DNA from: Motacilla alba alba
Taxonomy: Eukaryota; Chordata; Aves; Passeriformes; Motacillidae
Length of the DNA stretch: 64,000 bases
Direction: 5' to 3'
Assembly: GCF_015832195.1 (NCBI RefSeq)
Contig: NC_052030.1
Coordinates: 8,513,439 to 8,577,438 of the forward strand
Positions 10,851 to 52,005 of the stretch are shown here, in pieces (the first letter of the stretch is position 1; the number at the start of each line of letters is the position of its first letter). The position numbers and the translations under genes are program-made. A model generated the notes under the pieces. The model saw nothing but the letters and a program-made list of their open reading frames with translations, made no database searches and had not been told where the DNA came from.

Positions 10851-13800
10851 TGTAACCATAGGGAAAAAAATCAAAGATACTTCTTTGGTGTATATGATAG
10901 AAAGACATTGAGAATAGGGGAGCTCAGCCTCAGTTTTGTGACAGAATAGATGCTGATAAAACAAATGCTGTAAGAAACACTTTCTTCCTTTGAATCTCAT
11001 TTCTAGCCTGTAATTGTATTAGGCTGTTGATAAGATTCTGCAAATTCATGTGCATATACTCTCTGGATGATTTTTATCATGAAACATGTAATCTGCTTTT
11101 TCAATCAAGCATTAACATAATCTTCTTTAGGACTTGTTTCTGCCAGATTTTCTACAGCCAGGACAATGCTGAGGAAGTTTATCACACAGACAATCCAGTG
11201 GGATTGCAGAATTATAAAGTCTGTGTGTTCCAACCCCCCCAGCAATAATATAAACAGGAGATTTTTATGGACAGTCCTGGAAACTGCACTGAATCTGCAG
11301 CCTGAATGACTGCAGGTCAAACACATCAGCAGACACACGGCTGCCACTGAGTGAGCACAAGCAGCTATTCCACTTTCATCTTCTGCTTAATAAGCCTTCT
11401 CAGGCAGTGGGAAGGAACAGTTTTCTAGTGCACCACTTTGCCTAAAGGAAGGGTGAACTACAAAAACAACTCCTGACAAAAACTTGTCCGACTGGTTCTT
11501 ACTGCCTTGCAGCGTATTTCACAATCTTCCAATGAAATACAGCTCACTGATAGTTTCACCTGGGTATTGTTCTGGACATTTATGAACAAATCTGCTACCC
11601 TGAGAGTGAAAAATACAATTGCTTTCAGACCATATCAGTTTTTTTAACAACACATCCCCACTAGACACACATTTCACGCCACTCAGACTCTCCCAGATTT
11701 ACTGAGCACCTGTGCTTTGGGATGAAATTTGGCATCATGAACTTCAGTCTAAAGGCATTTTGCTCCAAATCTGAAAGCTATCACATGAACCACATAAGGC
11801 TGTCAAGAAACCAGAATAAATCAAACTTGAGGTGACTCACTGCTGAAATATGCACTGTGTTGATAACTGTTCACCCTGCATTCAGCAAATGGTTGTAAAT
11901 AATAATTATGAAAAAATAAATAGTGTATTGGTGCAGGAGGAGTTCAGTTAGGATGACTGAAGTGTATGCAAGCATGAAATACAGGAGGCAGAAACTACTG
12001 CAGCTCACCAGCAGATTACAAGAGCACTGCCTGCTTTACATGTCAGAAGAGAGTAACTAGAGCTGAGAATGATTACTTTACATATAAAGTATGATACTGC
12101 TCTGAGACACAATTTTTGAGGTAACAGCAAATTGAAAGTTTTCGGTTTACGTGTTTTCAAACTTGTAAGAACTGTATAAATTTGTTCAGGGTTTGCTTTG
12201 CCATTGCAGCACTGTGTAATGCTGTTTCCACTTTCTTGCAAGACTCATCTTTTCTCTAATTAATTCCTCCTGGCCAAAATAATGCTACATTTTAAGAAAC
12301 CTTCAGCAACCTTTTATGTAAACACCAGAAAACCAGTGACAAATACCAAAACTGTCTCCAGCTTTTCCTGTGAAGACTCATTTTTCTTTTAAAAACACAG
12401 TTGTCACAGGGGACTGGCCTCCCCTTACAGGGAGGTTACTCTGCTCTCCTTTCTTGCCATCCTGGTTATGAGACTCTGGCACTTTGATTCTTTCTGGGAA
12501 CTGTTCCCTTCTTTTCTCTTGCTTGTTTCCTAAGCAGCAGTTTCATTCCCCACGAGGGAAATGTGTTCTTTATTCTGAAAGAGACACTTTTCTATGAAGC
12601 ATTTAAGTCACAGGAGCAGGGTGCTTTCACTGCAAGATAAAATATCTGGTTTCAGGTATGCCATTGTCTCCCTGGCCAGAGAATTAGGCCAAGCTGGCTC
12701 CACAGGGTATGAACGTGGCCATCCTTTTAAGGGCATTTTTCTCCCCACGCTACCCAAGCAACAACCGTTACCTAACAGCTGCCATAGGATTTGACAGATG
12801 CACACGATATTGCAGATAGTGTTACAGAAACACCAAGTGTTACAGTAATGTACAATCCACTATGAATAATCTGCTCCTGCTTCTCTTTTTCTACTGTACT
12901 GAGGTTCTGTGGAGGTTTGTGGTGCCCCGCAGGACTCTCATTTTGTCACAAAGTTGTTCCTTAAGCATCACACCTGAAAAGTAACAAGAACCTTCCCCCC
13001 TTGCCAAGTGTCCAAATGGTCACTTTGGACATGAAAATATTTACATCTAGTCATTTTTAAAAAGCCACAACAAAGACTAGGCAGAATATCCCACAGAGCC
13101 AAGCACCACACACAGGCTCAGCCAGCAGCCCACTGCTGTGTTCCATGCAGACAGAACATGGGCTCACTGATTATTCTGGGACACTGGCACAGCTCATGTC
13201 ACAGCTGGGACAGCCACAATAGAGTGTCACCATACAATTCCAGAAGGCTTTAAGTATTTGCCCATACAGAATAACACCTTACCACATCAGAAGGCTTCAG
13301 ACATCTGCCCACGCAGAGTAACATCCTGTCACTTCAGAAAGCTGCAGGCATCACCTGCCCTTCTTGTTCTTTAGCCCAGCCTTCCATCCCCTCGTGTTCA
13401 TGCATGGCACCTGTGTGCCCTCTGCTCCCTCTGTGCTCTCAGTGCCCCTGGGCACTCCACGGCTCACTGCTGTCAGTGCTGCTCACCTGCTTCTCACAGC
13501 TGTGCCCACTGGGGATGGGGCTCAGCCCCACTCCCCATCACCACAAACTGTGTGCCTACAGGACACTGAGGGTGGTGGCATGTCCTGTTCCTAAAAGCCC
13601 AATCAGCTGGCAGTTTCCTGCAGAACAGGGAACAAGAAAACAGGACACAGCAGCAACAGCAACCGGGGGTGGAGGGAGGGAAGAGAAGGGAGATTCAGAT
13701 GTGACCTGTCAACATAGAGTTACCAGCCACCCACACAGGGGCTTTATGTTATTTGTAAAAACAACTGTTTTGTGAACTAATTTGCATATAAAAGGCCTAT

Positions 13801-14699
13801 CTGTAACCACTGGCAATTGCCAAGACTCTGTTCACTGATTAAAAAAAAGGGGCACACACTTTAATTGGGAAGCACCTGCTCCTGTTGCTCTTCCATTATT
13901 GTGCCTGTCTCCCCACACAGAGCAGGCTTTTCCATCCTGAGGTCAGGATGGGAACTGGTCCTCATGCTGTGAAGGGTCCCCTACAAAAGAATGCTCTTGA
14001 GCAGTCTGTTACCCCAGCTGGAGTTACCACACATGAAACAAGGAGGGTTGCAGAAGTCAGGCTCATTTCTTGGCTGAATCCTGAGGTGACTGAATTACAG
14101 TGCATTTGAACATGGATGAGGGATGGGGAAAGACCAGGGGATTACCAGGTGGAAATCTTTGGGAGAAGGAAGAAGCTGGAGAATCCTGGAAAAGGCTCTG
14201 TGAGTTATCACTGGATGGGAAGTGAGTAACACATGAAGGTGAAACTGTTTACACAGTAACACACATAAATACACATTACATACACACACAGAGCCACACA
14301 GCCCCAGGCTCCCCTCTTCTGGAGTCTGGTGAACATCTCTGATGAAATTGTGCTCTCTGCTGACAAAATGAGCACCACAATACTGAGTTTCACCTAAGCA
14401 GGACCAGTGATTGCATGATCCAGGGCAAGGACCTGGATTTTGACTATTTAAGCTACGATTTACCCAGCTGTGCCCACCTGTATCATGCTTTTACCTGAAA
14501 TTACAACAGAGTTCAGTTCCCCTGCCAGGAGGAACAGGCAGGTTCCAAACATAAATGAGGATTTCTTTTAGCAGCTGTGGTTCTTCCATGTGCCTGGGGG
14601 GCTCAGGGGCTTGTGTGACACCCCCCACTGCCCCCCAGTAACTGGAGTGCCGTGTAAAGGCACATACATATCCACCTGTCTGTTGTTTAAAAAAAAAGG
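10851..14699. other. Intergenic sequence between convergent KREMEN1 and ZNRF3
   Basis: I see no gene here. Human C22orf31, which lies between ZNRF3 and KREMEN1, has no counterpart that I can recognise. The stretch holds a 47-bp tandem repeat (13221-13360), a weak CA-rich patch near 14230-14300 and otherwise unremarkable non-coding DNA. Confidence 0.5.
13221..13360. repeat. Degenerate 47-bp tandem repeat, three copies
   Basis: The core CAGAAGGCTT occurs at 13241 and 13288, with a variant CAGAAAGCTG at 13335, giving an exact 47-bp period. Flanking words (catacaga/cacgcaga, ttgcccat/ctgcccac, aacacct/aacatcct) also recur at the same offsets. The copies differ by substitutions, so the array is not recent. 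Confidence 0.75.
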
Positions 14700-14708
14700 A
14701 AAAAAATG

Positions 14709-14714
14709 TTTATT
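14709..14714 (-). terminator. ZNRF3: Candidate distal ZNRF3 poly(A) signal
   Basis: TTTATT on the + strand reads AATAAA on the - strand, followed in the ZNRF3 direction by a T-rich stretch. It lies 2.9 kb beyond the ZNRF3 stop, a plausible distance for this gene's 3' UTR. Confidence 0.4.
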
Positions 14715-14812
14715 AGAGTTCATCTCAGTATATCTAGGACTATACTTTGAGGAGAACAGCTATCTATGTCCTTTCCCCCAAAACAAGAAGGACAACTCCC
14801 ACATGTATATGC

Positions 14813-14818
14813 AATAAA
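14813..14818 (+). terminator. Candidate + strand poly(A) signal
   Basis: AATAAA within gcaataaaactg, followed by a T/G-rich run (tgtatttttttgtgtggttttg) that resembles a downstream element. It could end a long KREMEN1 transcript, which would then overlap the ZNRF3 3' UTR. Function is not shown by sequence alone. Confidence 0.4.
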
Positions 14819-15826
14819 ACTGTATTTTTTTGTGTGGTTTTGCCTTTTTTTTTCTTTTAATACAGACATTTGTACACTTTCTTACAAAACTGCAAGTAAC
14901 TACACTTCTCTTAAATCATTTTTGGTCGGCAAGTACTGTAAAATCTTTGTGTGCAATTATCATGTATTTACAGGGCCTCGTGTTAGTGATTTTCAGTGAT
15001 TATTACAATAATGTCACACACTCTCAACATAAGACATGGCTTAAGATAAATATATTAGTAAATAAATATTCTGAGAACATATTTCCATACATGAAATGTG
15101 CTGCTATACATATACAGAATATATACAAGATGCTTTCTAGCTTTTAAAACATTTTTAAAAATGGTAATGAAGGAGAAAGAGCCCTTTGACCATATTACAA
15201 ATCTTTACAGCAAATTTTATACAAAACAATTTTAAGTGCTATAAGACAATTTTAATTAAAAACATTTTAAATAGTGCCTCATGAGCCAAACACAACGACA
15301 ACTGTTCATGTAAGTAGTAGAAAGGCATTTTGTTATAAAAACCATCTATTGTGGCCAGCTAGCCTGTGAGTCTGCACTGGACAGGGTTTTCTGCTCACTG
15401 GCAGACCCAGCACAGAAGGCAGGTGTAGGGTGTCTGTGTATGGCCTGCAGAGACTTGTACCAGCAGAGATTTCCACAAGGTGTGGGACCAGAACATCTGG
15501 GATCACCAGGAGCCAGAATATTCAAATCTTTCTAAGAAACACTTTTACCACAATATGCTGTTTTAGTTACAGAGTACAACGTATCTCAGGTGGCCTTTAC
15601 AGTGCCTCACAAAACACCAAGCAGAATAACCAAGCTAGTATACCATAGCTTCTAAAATGCATTTCTGTTTTAGTGGAGGAAGGAGAGGGTAAGACTTAAA
15701 AATTAAAAAAAAAAAAAATTCCAAAAATCACAAACCTTTAGAGTTGGTTCTCCCAACACATACCACTTACTTCAGGCATTCAGAGAATGAATAAGTTTTT
15801 AATAAGCTCTATACACAGAAAATGTG

Positions 15827-15832
15827 TTTATT
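15827..15832 (-). terminator. ZNRF3: Candidate proximal ZNRF3 poly(A) signal
   Basis: TTTATT on + reads AATAAA on -, in the context aatttcaataaacacatt. It lies about 1.8 kb beyond the ZNRF3 stop and could give a shorter 3' UTR isoform. Confidence 0.4.
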
Positions 15833-17617
15833 GAAATTTTTCTTTTAATCTTATACCCAGATATTGCCTTGTATTAATTCTCTGAACAGCTGAATTTGGG
15901 TGCTTGTTGATTGAAAAGATGTACTGTGAATTCCTGTAGATGGAACTTTTTTGCCAACTTACTGGGTATGAAAGCAAAAGGAAATAGATGAATGTATTTT
16001 TTATTTTTTAGATACCTGTTTTCTTCTTTTAAAATAGTTCATTTGGGACTACAGAGAATACAAGTTAGCTTTGCTGGGTCTCACAACCAGCCCAGTGCAG
16101 TCAAGGACATTGCTTTGGCAGAATCTGAAGTGTACATCTCTATTTCACGTCTTTGAAGTATCTCCAAAGTCTACGGAACTTAGGACGAATCTTTTCAGAA
16201 GACTGGCACTGTGGGCATTAAATACTTAGTTTCCCTTTAGAAGAATTCCTGCTGTGAATACACCACAGGATGACACTGTGTCCTCAGGCACATGCAGCAT
16301 GACAGGCAATTTAACCCATGCTATGGTAGCCTCTTACTCAGAAGCTGCTGTTTCCACAGGAAACAATTGCTATCAGAAGTGACGACATAAATTATCTCAT
16401 GATAACAAACATCCCCACTAGGACAAGAACAAGAACAAAAGTATGTGCCCAGGCTAATGGGGTACAGAGAGCACTCTGTACACAAGACAAAAATGAAGCA
16501 CGACCGGCTGGGCCCAAGAAACCTTTAAAACAGATCAATCTATGGAAGCTACATCAACCACAGCAAAGAAGAAAACAATGATCAAACCAAGTCCCTCACT
16601 TTCCCACACACACAAAAGGTGACAAGCACTGCTTCCCTTAGGCATGCTTGCAGCCTGTAAGGAAACAAGAAACCCTGTTTCCAAAATGAGCCAGCAAAGC
16701 TGCGAGCACACTGCAAGCTCTGCTTTCCTGCACGTGCCAGCATTCCTCACAGCCGTAACAGGGGCTACAGGTGCCTGAAAAACTTCCTATGGAAGGAAAA
16801 GTTCATTACCTACAAAGGTAATACCCTTTCTAAGCACTTTGTTTGAGCATCTGCTTGAGGGAGAGGTCCCCAGCATTCTTCACTGGTCAGAAGATACAAT
16901 GAGGTCCACGGTTTAAATACAGGAGGTGAGGATGAGAACATTCTGAGCTCTCAGTTTCCTTACCCCCACTCTGTTGAAACTAATCCTAATGGCAGGACAC
17001 CTTCCTAGCAAACCATCAGAGCAGCATGAAAGGGGGGAGAAGGGAAGAGGAGAAAGGAGACAGTCCAATGCTTCACCTCCCTCAAAATCACTCACATAAC
17101 TTGCTGGCTGCTAGGATTTGCTACTGGGATTGGTCAGTATCTGAGCATCCATTCAGCAGCTGTATCCCTCTGGATTACTATATTTCAAGGTGCTATCTGG
17201 TTTCTAAGGCAGGTGTAGCCCTGAGCTTATCAAAGGCTGGACTCCTTCAAGTAGGAGATAACAGCATCTACACATAGCCTGGCTTATTTAACACACTGTG
17301 TTACCTCTCAGCAAGAGGTCACTTCTAAAAAGAAAATATAAATAACACTTTGTTATTAATATAGAAATGGCACTAGAGCTCAGAAATGCTCCACACCATG
17401 TCCCACATGGGCTTTGCACACAAATCAAGGCCTGAAGGCTTCAGGCAGGAGGGACAAAGGAGACAATCAAACTGATGTGAACACAGAGGAAGTAGGGGAG
17501 GGACTTCTCCACATTACCACTTTTGTGTGTTTGTCAAAGCTTAAAAAAAAGTAAGTCCATGAGAATTTGAAGTCTCTGATAAGCTCCGCTTCTCCATCTG
17601 GGATCATCTGGACAGGT

Positions 17618-45689
<28,072 letters not shown>

Positions 45690-48600
45690 CTGAAACAGAA
45701 TCAAAAAGAAACTTTCAGCCAATCATTAGAATTCAAAACCATACAGACATATAAATAAATAAAATGATAAATAATAGATTAAAGTATATTTGTTTTAAGT
45801 TAACATACACCAGAATAACTGAAATGTAAGACTGCATATATGAAAAATTCAGTACATTTCTGAAGCATGCCATGAGTACAAAATCTTTGCAATTTTATGT
45901 AAGCTGTCATCTTGCTTATAAAAAATCATTTAAGGCTAACAATTAAATGTGATTTTAAGTCCTTTGCTCGGGTATAAAATTCTTAACTACAAAGCCCTCC
46001 TTGGTATTGCAAACCACCCTTCCTTGCAAAACGACAGAAATAATACTGTTTGGCAGAGTCCCTTATAAAAGCTTTACACATCATTAAGATCCAGACCCCA
46101 TGTTTCAGAACCATTATCACCTTCTTTTTTAAATAATTGCACAGTACTAACAGGCTGCCATCCTTTCAAACAAGCCTGTCATGTAGGCCAAAGTAAGATA
46201 CAAGAAACTTCCTAACCATTGTGAAGCATTCTCTATTGTTTTCTGAACCCAAAAGATGTGGGGGGTAGGGCTATCATGAAGTGAGAAACTTCAGTCTCCT
46301 TTCAGACATTTGTATTTCTTACTCTAAGCAACAATATGTCTTTGTTTTAATTTCAGATATTTAATCTGTTCCTCCTTCTTCCAACACTTGGTGTAATTAC
46401 TCTAATTACAGTAGCTACTCTAATTTTATTATGGCAAGGAGCTTCTTACACATCGTTTGTCTTTTCCAAATTTGCTGTCCTTCCTTAGGATAATGTCTTT
46501 GTGTATAAACTAGAGTGTCATTTATCTCACTTCTTATACTGTATACTGTCTTCTCCTTGCTCTCTTTTTCCTTGGATTTTTCTCACACCCTTGCCTGTTT
46601 CCCAGGCTTTAACATTCAGAGGTCTTTGAAAAAAAAAGTCCCTACTTCATCCAGTTTAGTGTCTTTCCTTAAATCTCAACTTTATCAAACTAGCTGAAGA
46701 AAACCACAAACTGATACCAGCACTATGACAACTCTGCTTTCTGGTAGCAGATTATACTGCTCAATAATTTACATATATATACCCCTCACTAATCCATGCA
46801 AAGCAGCACCATGTAATGGCCCCTAATCCTACCATCACTTCTGCATCACCAGCTTGTCGTTTTGTCCTTTTCTCCTTTTCTCCCATGTCTTGTACCCTGA
46901 CTTCCATTTTGCAAGTGATACAATACATGGAGTGCTATTTATATTATCTTGTGGGGCCCTAACTTTCTGAATAACTTGGGTGATTACTGTAAAATATGGG
47001 AAACATGACAGTGAACTGACACAATACAGGGATTTTCCTACCACTTGTTATTTTTCAAGATTCATTACCAATCCATTCCAAGGGAAAAAAAAAAACACAC
47101 AAAACAGGCCACACTGTACTAGGCAGGCTCTTAATTTAGCCTTTCTCCTTTTTTTTTTCCCTCTAAATGAGTTACTATCACACACTGCTGAGCTGTGACT
47201 ACCACCTCACCTGGATGAGCAATTTAACTTAGTGCTAAAAGCTTGGGGGAAGTACTATCACTGGAAGATGAACCACTCCATAAACTCAGCATCTGATGGA
47301 TAAACTCTTCAGCACAGACACAAAAACAGAGGATGGAGTCAGGCAGAGTGCTCTCTCCTCAACTGCCAGGGCAGATATACCAACATAATCAACCCCACAA
47401 AGAGTCCATGGGATCCTTTAAGCAAACACAAAGCTTTAATCAATATTAAGCATCTAAAGAAACAGAGAACCATTTCCTTGATGTAATTCCCTTGACATAG
47501 GGTGTATCAATTGAGCTTTGAAACCATAATCCATATCTAAGAAGTTTCTAGTTCAAAATCCTTGAAATATGCTGGGGCACTTTGCACATGCCAGAAAGGG
47601 TAAAACTGAAACCACGACTCAGGTGCTTTTATCCAAGGTTACAAAATCTGTATACATTGCTGAGGGTCTAAAATAACTTTATAACGAGCTGCAGCAATTT
47701 TATGTGGGTTAGTGTTACAGGGCAGACAAACATTAAACCAAGAGATGAAGAATACTTTGCTCTGTAACTCTATCACCTAAAAAGTCCTGATGATTAAAAG
47801 AGAACTTTCACCCTTTTGCCCTTTTTTTATGTCTGCCAGGATAAGGCATTATAGTATTACAAAATGCTGTATGAACAACCCAGGATCTTTCTACACACAG
47901 TCTTGTGTATAGAAAAGCTTTGGTCCTTTTTTCCCCAACCACAGAATAAATAACAGCTCTACCCACTTTAGTCCACAGAAAAAGGACTAAAGAAGGTAGA
48001 AGGCCAAAAGAACAGAAAATTCTTTCCACTGCCACTTTCCTCTGGAATACTGTTATTCTGTACCAGCTTCCAAGTGTGAATGACCCTCTGGATCAGACTC
48101 ACCAAGCACACTCTGTAGTTATGTCCCTGGAAATCAATATAAACCTGAAAGAGCTTCTTCTCTTCCTTTTACAAACATGTATTAAAGACAAAGAAAAAAA
48201 ACCAGAATCAGCACCAAGGCCAATAAGACATGGGCTTCAATGACAGAAAACTTTGTGTCCAGAAAAGCACTCCACCACTCTAAGCCACAAGTAGTTGGTA
48301 GATTCTGCTTGGATACCACAAGCTTACATTGTAGTGATCTCTGTAGATCATGACAGATAAAATATACTGTAATTTTCCAAACCAGAGATATCAACTAAAA
48401 GTGCAACAGTAGCATGTGAATTTAAGAATTCAAGCCTGAAACGCTGGTGTTACTTCTGATTAGGTGCCCACATGGAATGAAACACCATTCACTGGGGCTG
48501 ATGGTGCTTATGACAGGACTCGTCCAGTGCAAGTGTATGCCATGTTCTCATGGTTTCCTGTCACAACACAAGTGAATTAATCACTGAATCACAGAACACA

Positions 48601-51600
48601 CTAAAGTAAGGCTAAATGAAAATATTAATCAGGACCAGGGAGGATCCAGGGTGTTTCTCCATCACAGACATCTTTTACTTTAAACACACTAAACAAAAGA
48701 AATTATGGACAATCTACAATGGCAACAATAAAACTAATTATTTTCTTTGCGGAGGAAAATTATCAGTAGTTTCAAACTGTCACAGTAAAAAGCAAATTCA
48801 AAATACTACAGTGCACAAGCCTCTAAAAAGGAGCAGAAGTATTCAGTCTTTTTGTGAAGACTTGAACTCTTTATTGCTGTACAGCCTGAAACAACAGACA
48901 CCCCATATAGCTTTCCCACCTGGAATGCACTTGGCATGGATTCATCTGTGTCCACATGAATTCACATTCTTTCACTAGACAGGCTTTTGAAATAAAATTT
49001 ATGAGGTTTTGCAGTGCTCAAAAGAAAACATAAAAAACGAGTCAACCTGAAGAGGAACTCTATCATCAGGGAAAGCTTTCTCCTAAACCAGGTGTAGCCT
49101 CTGGTAACTGAAAGGAAGAGAGTTCCTTTCCTGGCTCACCCCAGGTGTATGGAAGCAGAGCCTGATAACTCAGATCAGACTTCAGACACTCCTGGTCCTG
49201 CCACTGCTTCCAAGCTCTAGCTCTTGTTTCCTCCTTCCAATCCCTCTTCCCAGGGAAAGCTTTTTCTAAAGGAAGGATCCAAAGTCTGAAGTGTATCAAG
49301 GCTCAAGTGAAATTAAGCCAACCAAACAATGTTTTTACAGGAAGCAGAAAAACCATTAGTACAGCTCTGCTGGGAGCTCTGCAGTAAGCATCTCCCCAGT
49401 CAAACCAGACTAATTAAACACAAAAAGTGGACTGAGTGGACATGCTTTATTCATAATGCAGTAAGTCACCAAACAGATTTTAAACAAATAACAACTTCAT
49501 TCACCAAAAAGTACTAGAGGTTGCAGAGTGTCTGATTCAGAGACAATCCAGTGTTTTGGTGCTGGACTCACCAGAAGTTGGATGAAATAGAGACAGGGGA
49601 AAAGGGGCACACTCACAAACATAGAAATATTCCTTGGAGATGCAGAGAATTAGAAAACCATTAGGAACTCAAACTGGCAAGAAATGTCAAGACTAACTAG
49701 TATATTAACAGCAAGAAGAACTGCAAACAATAAATGCCTGCTATTGAATGGGGCTGGCACAAAGCAGTAACAAAGCAAGCAACCAACAGCTGTAAGGAGG
49801 ATCAAGTTAGGAATCATCCATGCAAACCTGGCATAAGGTGTCCAAGGAATCAGAGGATGCTTCCAGATGTCTAATTAGAGCTGGCTGCTGTAATTGCAAC
49901 ATCAAGCTCTATTATTTTTCACAGGTGATGGAGATCTTTGCCTGATGCCAGGCAAAGAATGCCACACTCATCTGCAAAATCCAAGAAGGCAGCTCTGGGA
50001 AAGCTATCTCCACTTACTCTTCTGTATTGGCACAGTAAGGTGTTACCAAAAACTGATTTAAGGCTCTTGACTGCAATATTCCAACCCAGCATTACTGTCT
50101 TCAGCAGAAAGAAAAGGCTCAGGCCTTAACTCCACTGTGTCATGTTGTTTGAAAAAGGCTTCAGTAGAATGTGCCATTACACATGAGCAATCCAAAACTG
50201 TACAAATAGGGGGAGGAATTTTTTAAGAACTAAAGAGTAGGGTTTTTTTTAAAGAAAAGTCAGGCATTGCTATTGTTTTTGCAGCCTCATGATAAAACAT
50301 GAGGGTTTTTATGCTGGCTGCAGCTGGAACACAGCAGCCTTTTTGGAAAAGGTGAAAGCCAGAAGCATTTCCTCATCACTCTGCAGCTTTGCCATGCAGA
50401 GAAGAATGTTTATTCCCCAGCACAAGTAGAAAACTCCTCTAGAATATGGTTTCTTTTCCCTTTCAGGCATATTTTTTTCTGTTTTAAAGAAGTACATCCT
50501 GCAAAAAACCAAACTGCCACAAAATGTAACATGATAGGACCTGAGCATTTCAGCAGGGCGCTTTTCTTGGCTATCAGTTGTGACCATGCTGTCCAACCCA
50601 GTGGTCAGCACTGAACCCACAAGTGGCTTCCACTCAACTTTCTCTACAGCAAGAGCATCAGGCATTCCTGAAATCCTCTCACAGTCCACTTACTCCAGGA
50701 AGTATGCCAAAAGGGATGATGAGAAATCCAGTCCATGCTGTAATTGAATGTAAAACCAGAGATACTCGGTTGAACACATCCACCATGCAGGAGAGGCCAG
50801 GCAAATTCTACAATGCAGACTGGCCAGTGCTACACAAAGTCCACCAGATCCTCTGAAAAGGAGCAGTAAGTTTTGAAGAGCAGCCAAAGGAGGTTTTGTT
50901 AACTAGGGAACCAGATCTTAGCACTGATCTAGTTCATCAGCAAACTCAATTCACCTGTGCCACGGTCCAGCTTCAAATCCCTCAGGAGATGAGGAGAACT
51001 GCCTGAAAGACATTCCCAGGCATCCTCCTGCTTAGGACTGTCCCAGCTCAGAGACACTACAGATACCCACAGCATGTGCACAGTAACACATGTTTACAAA
51101 CCTAAACTCAGCACATTTGCACCAGATTTGCTGCACAAGCAGGGATTGTACTGCCTAAGCCATGCAGCTGAGCCATCTATTGCAACAAGGCAGCTGGACA
51201 CTAATTATTCCAAACACTGCAAAGGAAGCTCCTGGTCCATTCAAACAGAAAACTGGTGTATTCTTCCTTTAAAACATCTCAAAAAGCAAAACTCCCATGA
51301 AAAGATGTACATACTGTAGACAATTGGAAGGAAGAGTTCTTCTCTCAGAAATTTAAGTGCTTTGATTACACTGAGTTCTCCTACCACAGTATTGACAGAC
51401 CAAAGGAGAACAAAGCCATATTTACAATTGTGGCTTCCCCCCACACTCCTTTAAATTGGTGGAAAGATGCTGGCAAAAGGTGAAGGCATAATGTCACTAA
51501 GCATGGGAGAAACTAGAGAGGAAACTTGGAATAAAATGATACCTTCATAAATTACTTTCAGCAGAAGAAGGCCAGCAGCTACATGATAAAACAAAAGAGT

Positions 51601-51936
51601 TTGTAGCTCTGTAACAAACAAGACAGACTAATTACCAAAATTTTAGACAAAATCATAACTGGCTGGGAAAAGCAGGATTATCTTACATCTCATGAAAAAC
51701 TGCATTTGTCCCATAGCACTCAAGCAGGGACCAATAACTGAAAATACTAGGTCACTGCCATATAATCTCCTTGGCTTAAGTCAAAGGCCTGATATGGAGT
51801 TATCAATACTTTGCAACTAAATTTTCTAGCAGAAAATGGAGTAGGAAGTATGAAGACACCCTGACAAAGGCTGTACAACATAATGGGATTTGTTCAACCT
51901 TAGGGAGTGTTTGAGGCCCAGAAAGAATGAATACAA

Positions 51937-52005
51937 TTGTTCAACAACAACAAAACCCAAACAAACAACAACAAAACCAAACAAAACACTTAACCCCAAA
52001 GAAAC
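51937..52005. repeat. CAA/CAAA-rich simple sequence
   Basis: Irregular CAACAACAA, CAAACAAACAA and AACCAAACAAAACAC words. It could be the eroded tail of a retroelement, but no body is recognisable. Confidence 0.6.

Larger units (their letters stand above)
14700..17617 (-). other. ZNRF3: Probable ZNRF3 3' UTR
   Basis: Non-coding sequence directly downstream of the ZNRF3 stop (reading leftward). It is AT-rich toward its end, with two candidate poly(A) hexamers (15827 and 14709). A Pumilio-type element, TGTATATA on the - strand, lies at 15120-15127. No competing gene was found. The left limit is a guess based on the distal hexamer. Confidence 0.55.

Noticed and set aside
48560..48605. ATCACTGAATCACAGAACAC, considered as a CR1 end
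   Set aside because: Only a few matching bases and no CR1 body beside it.
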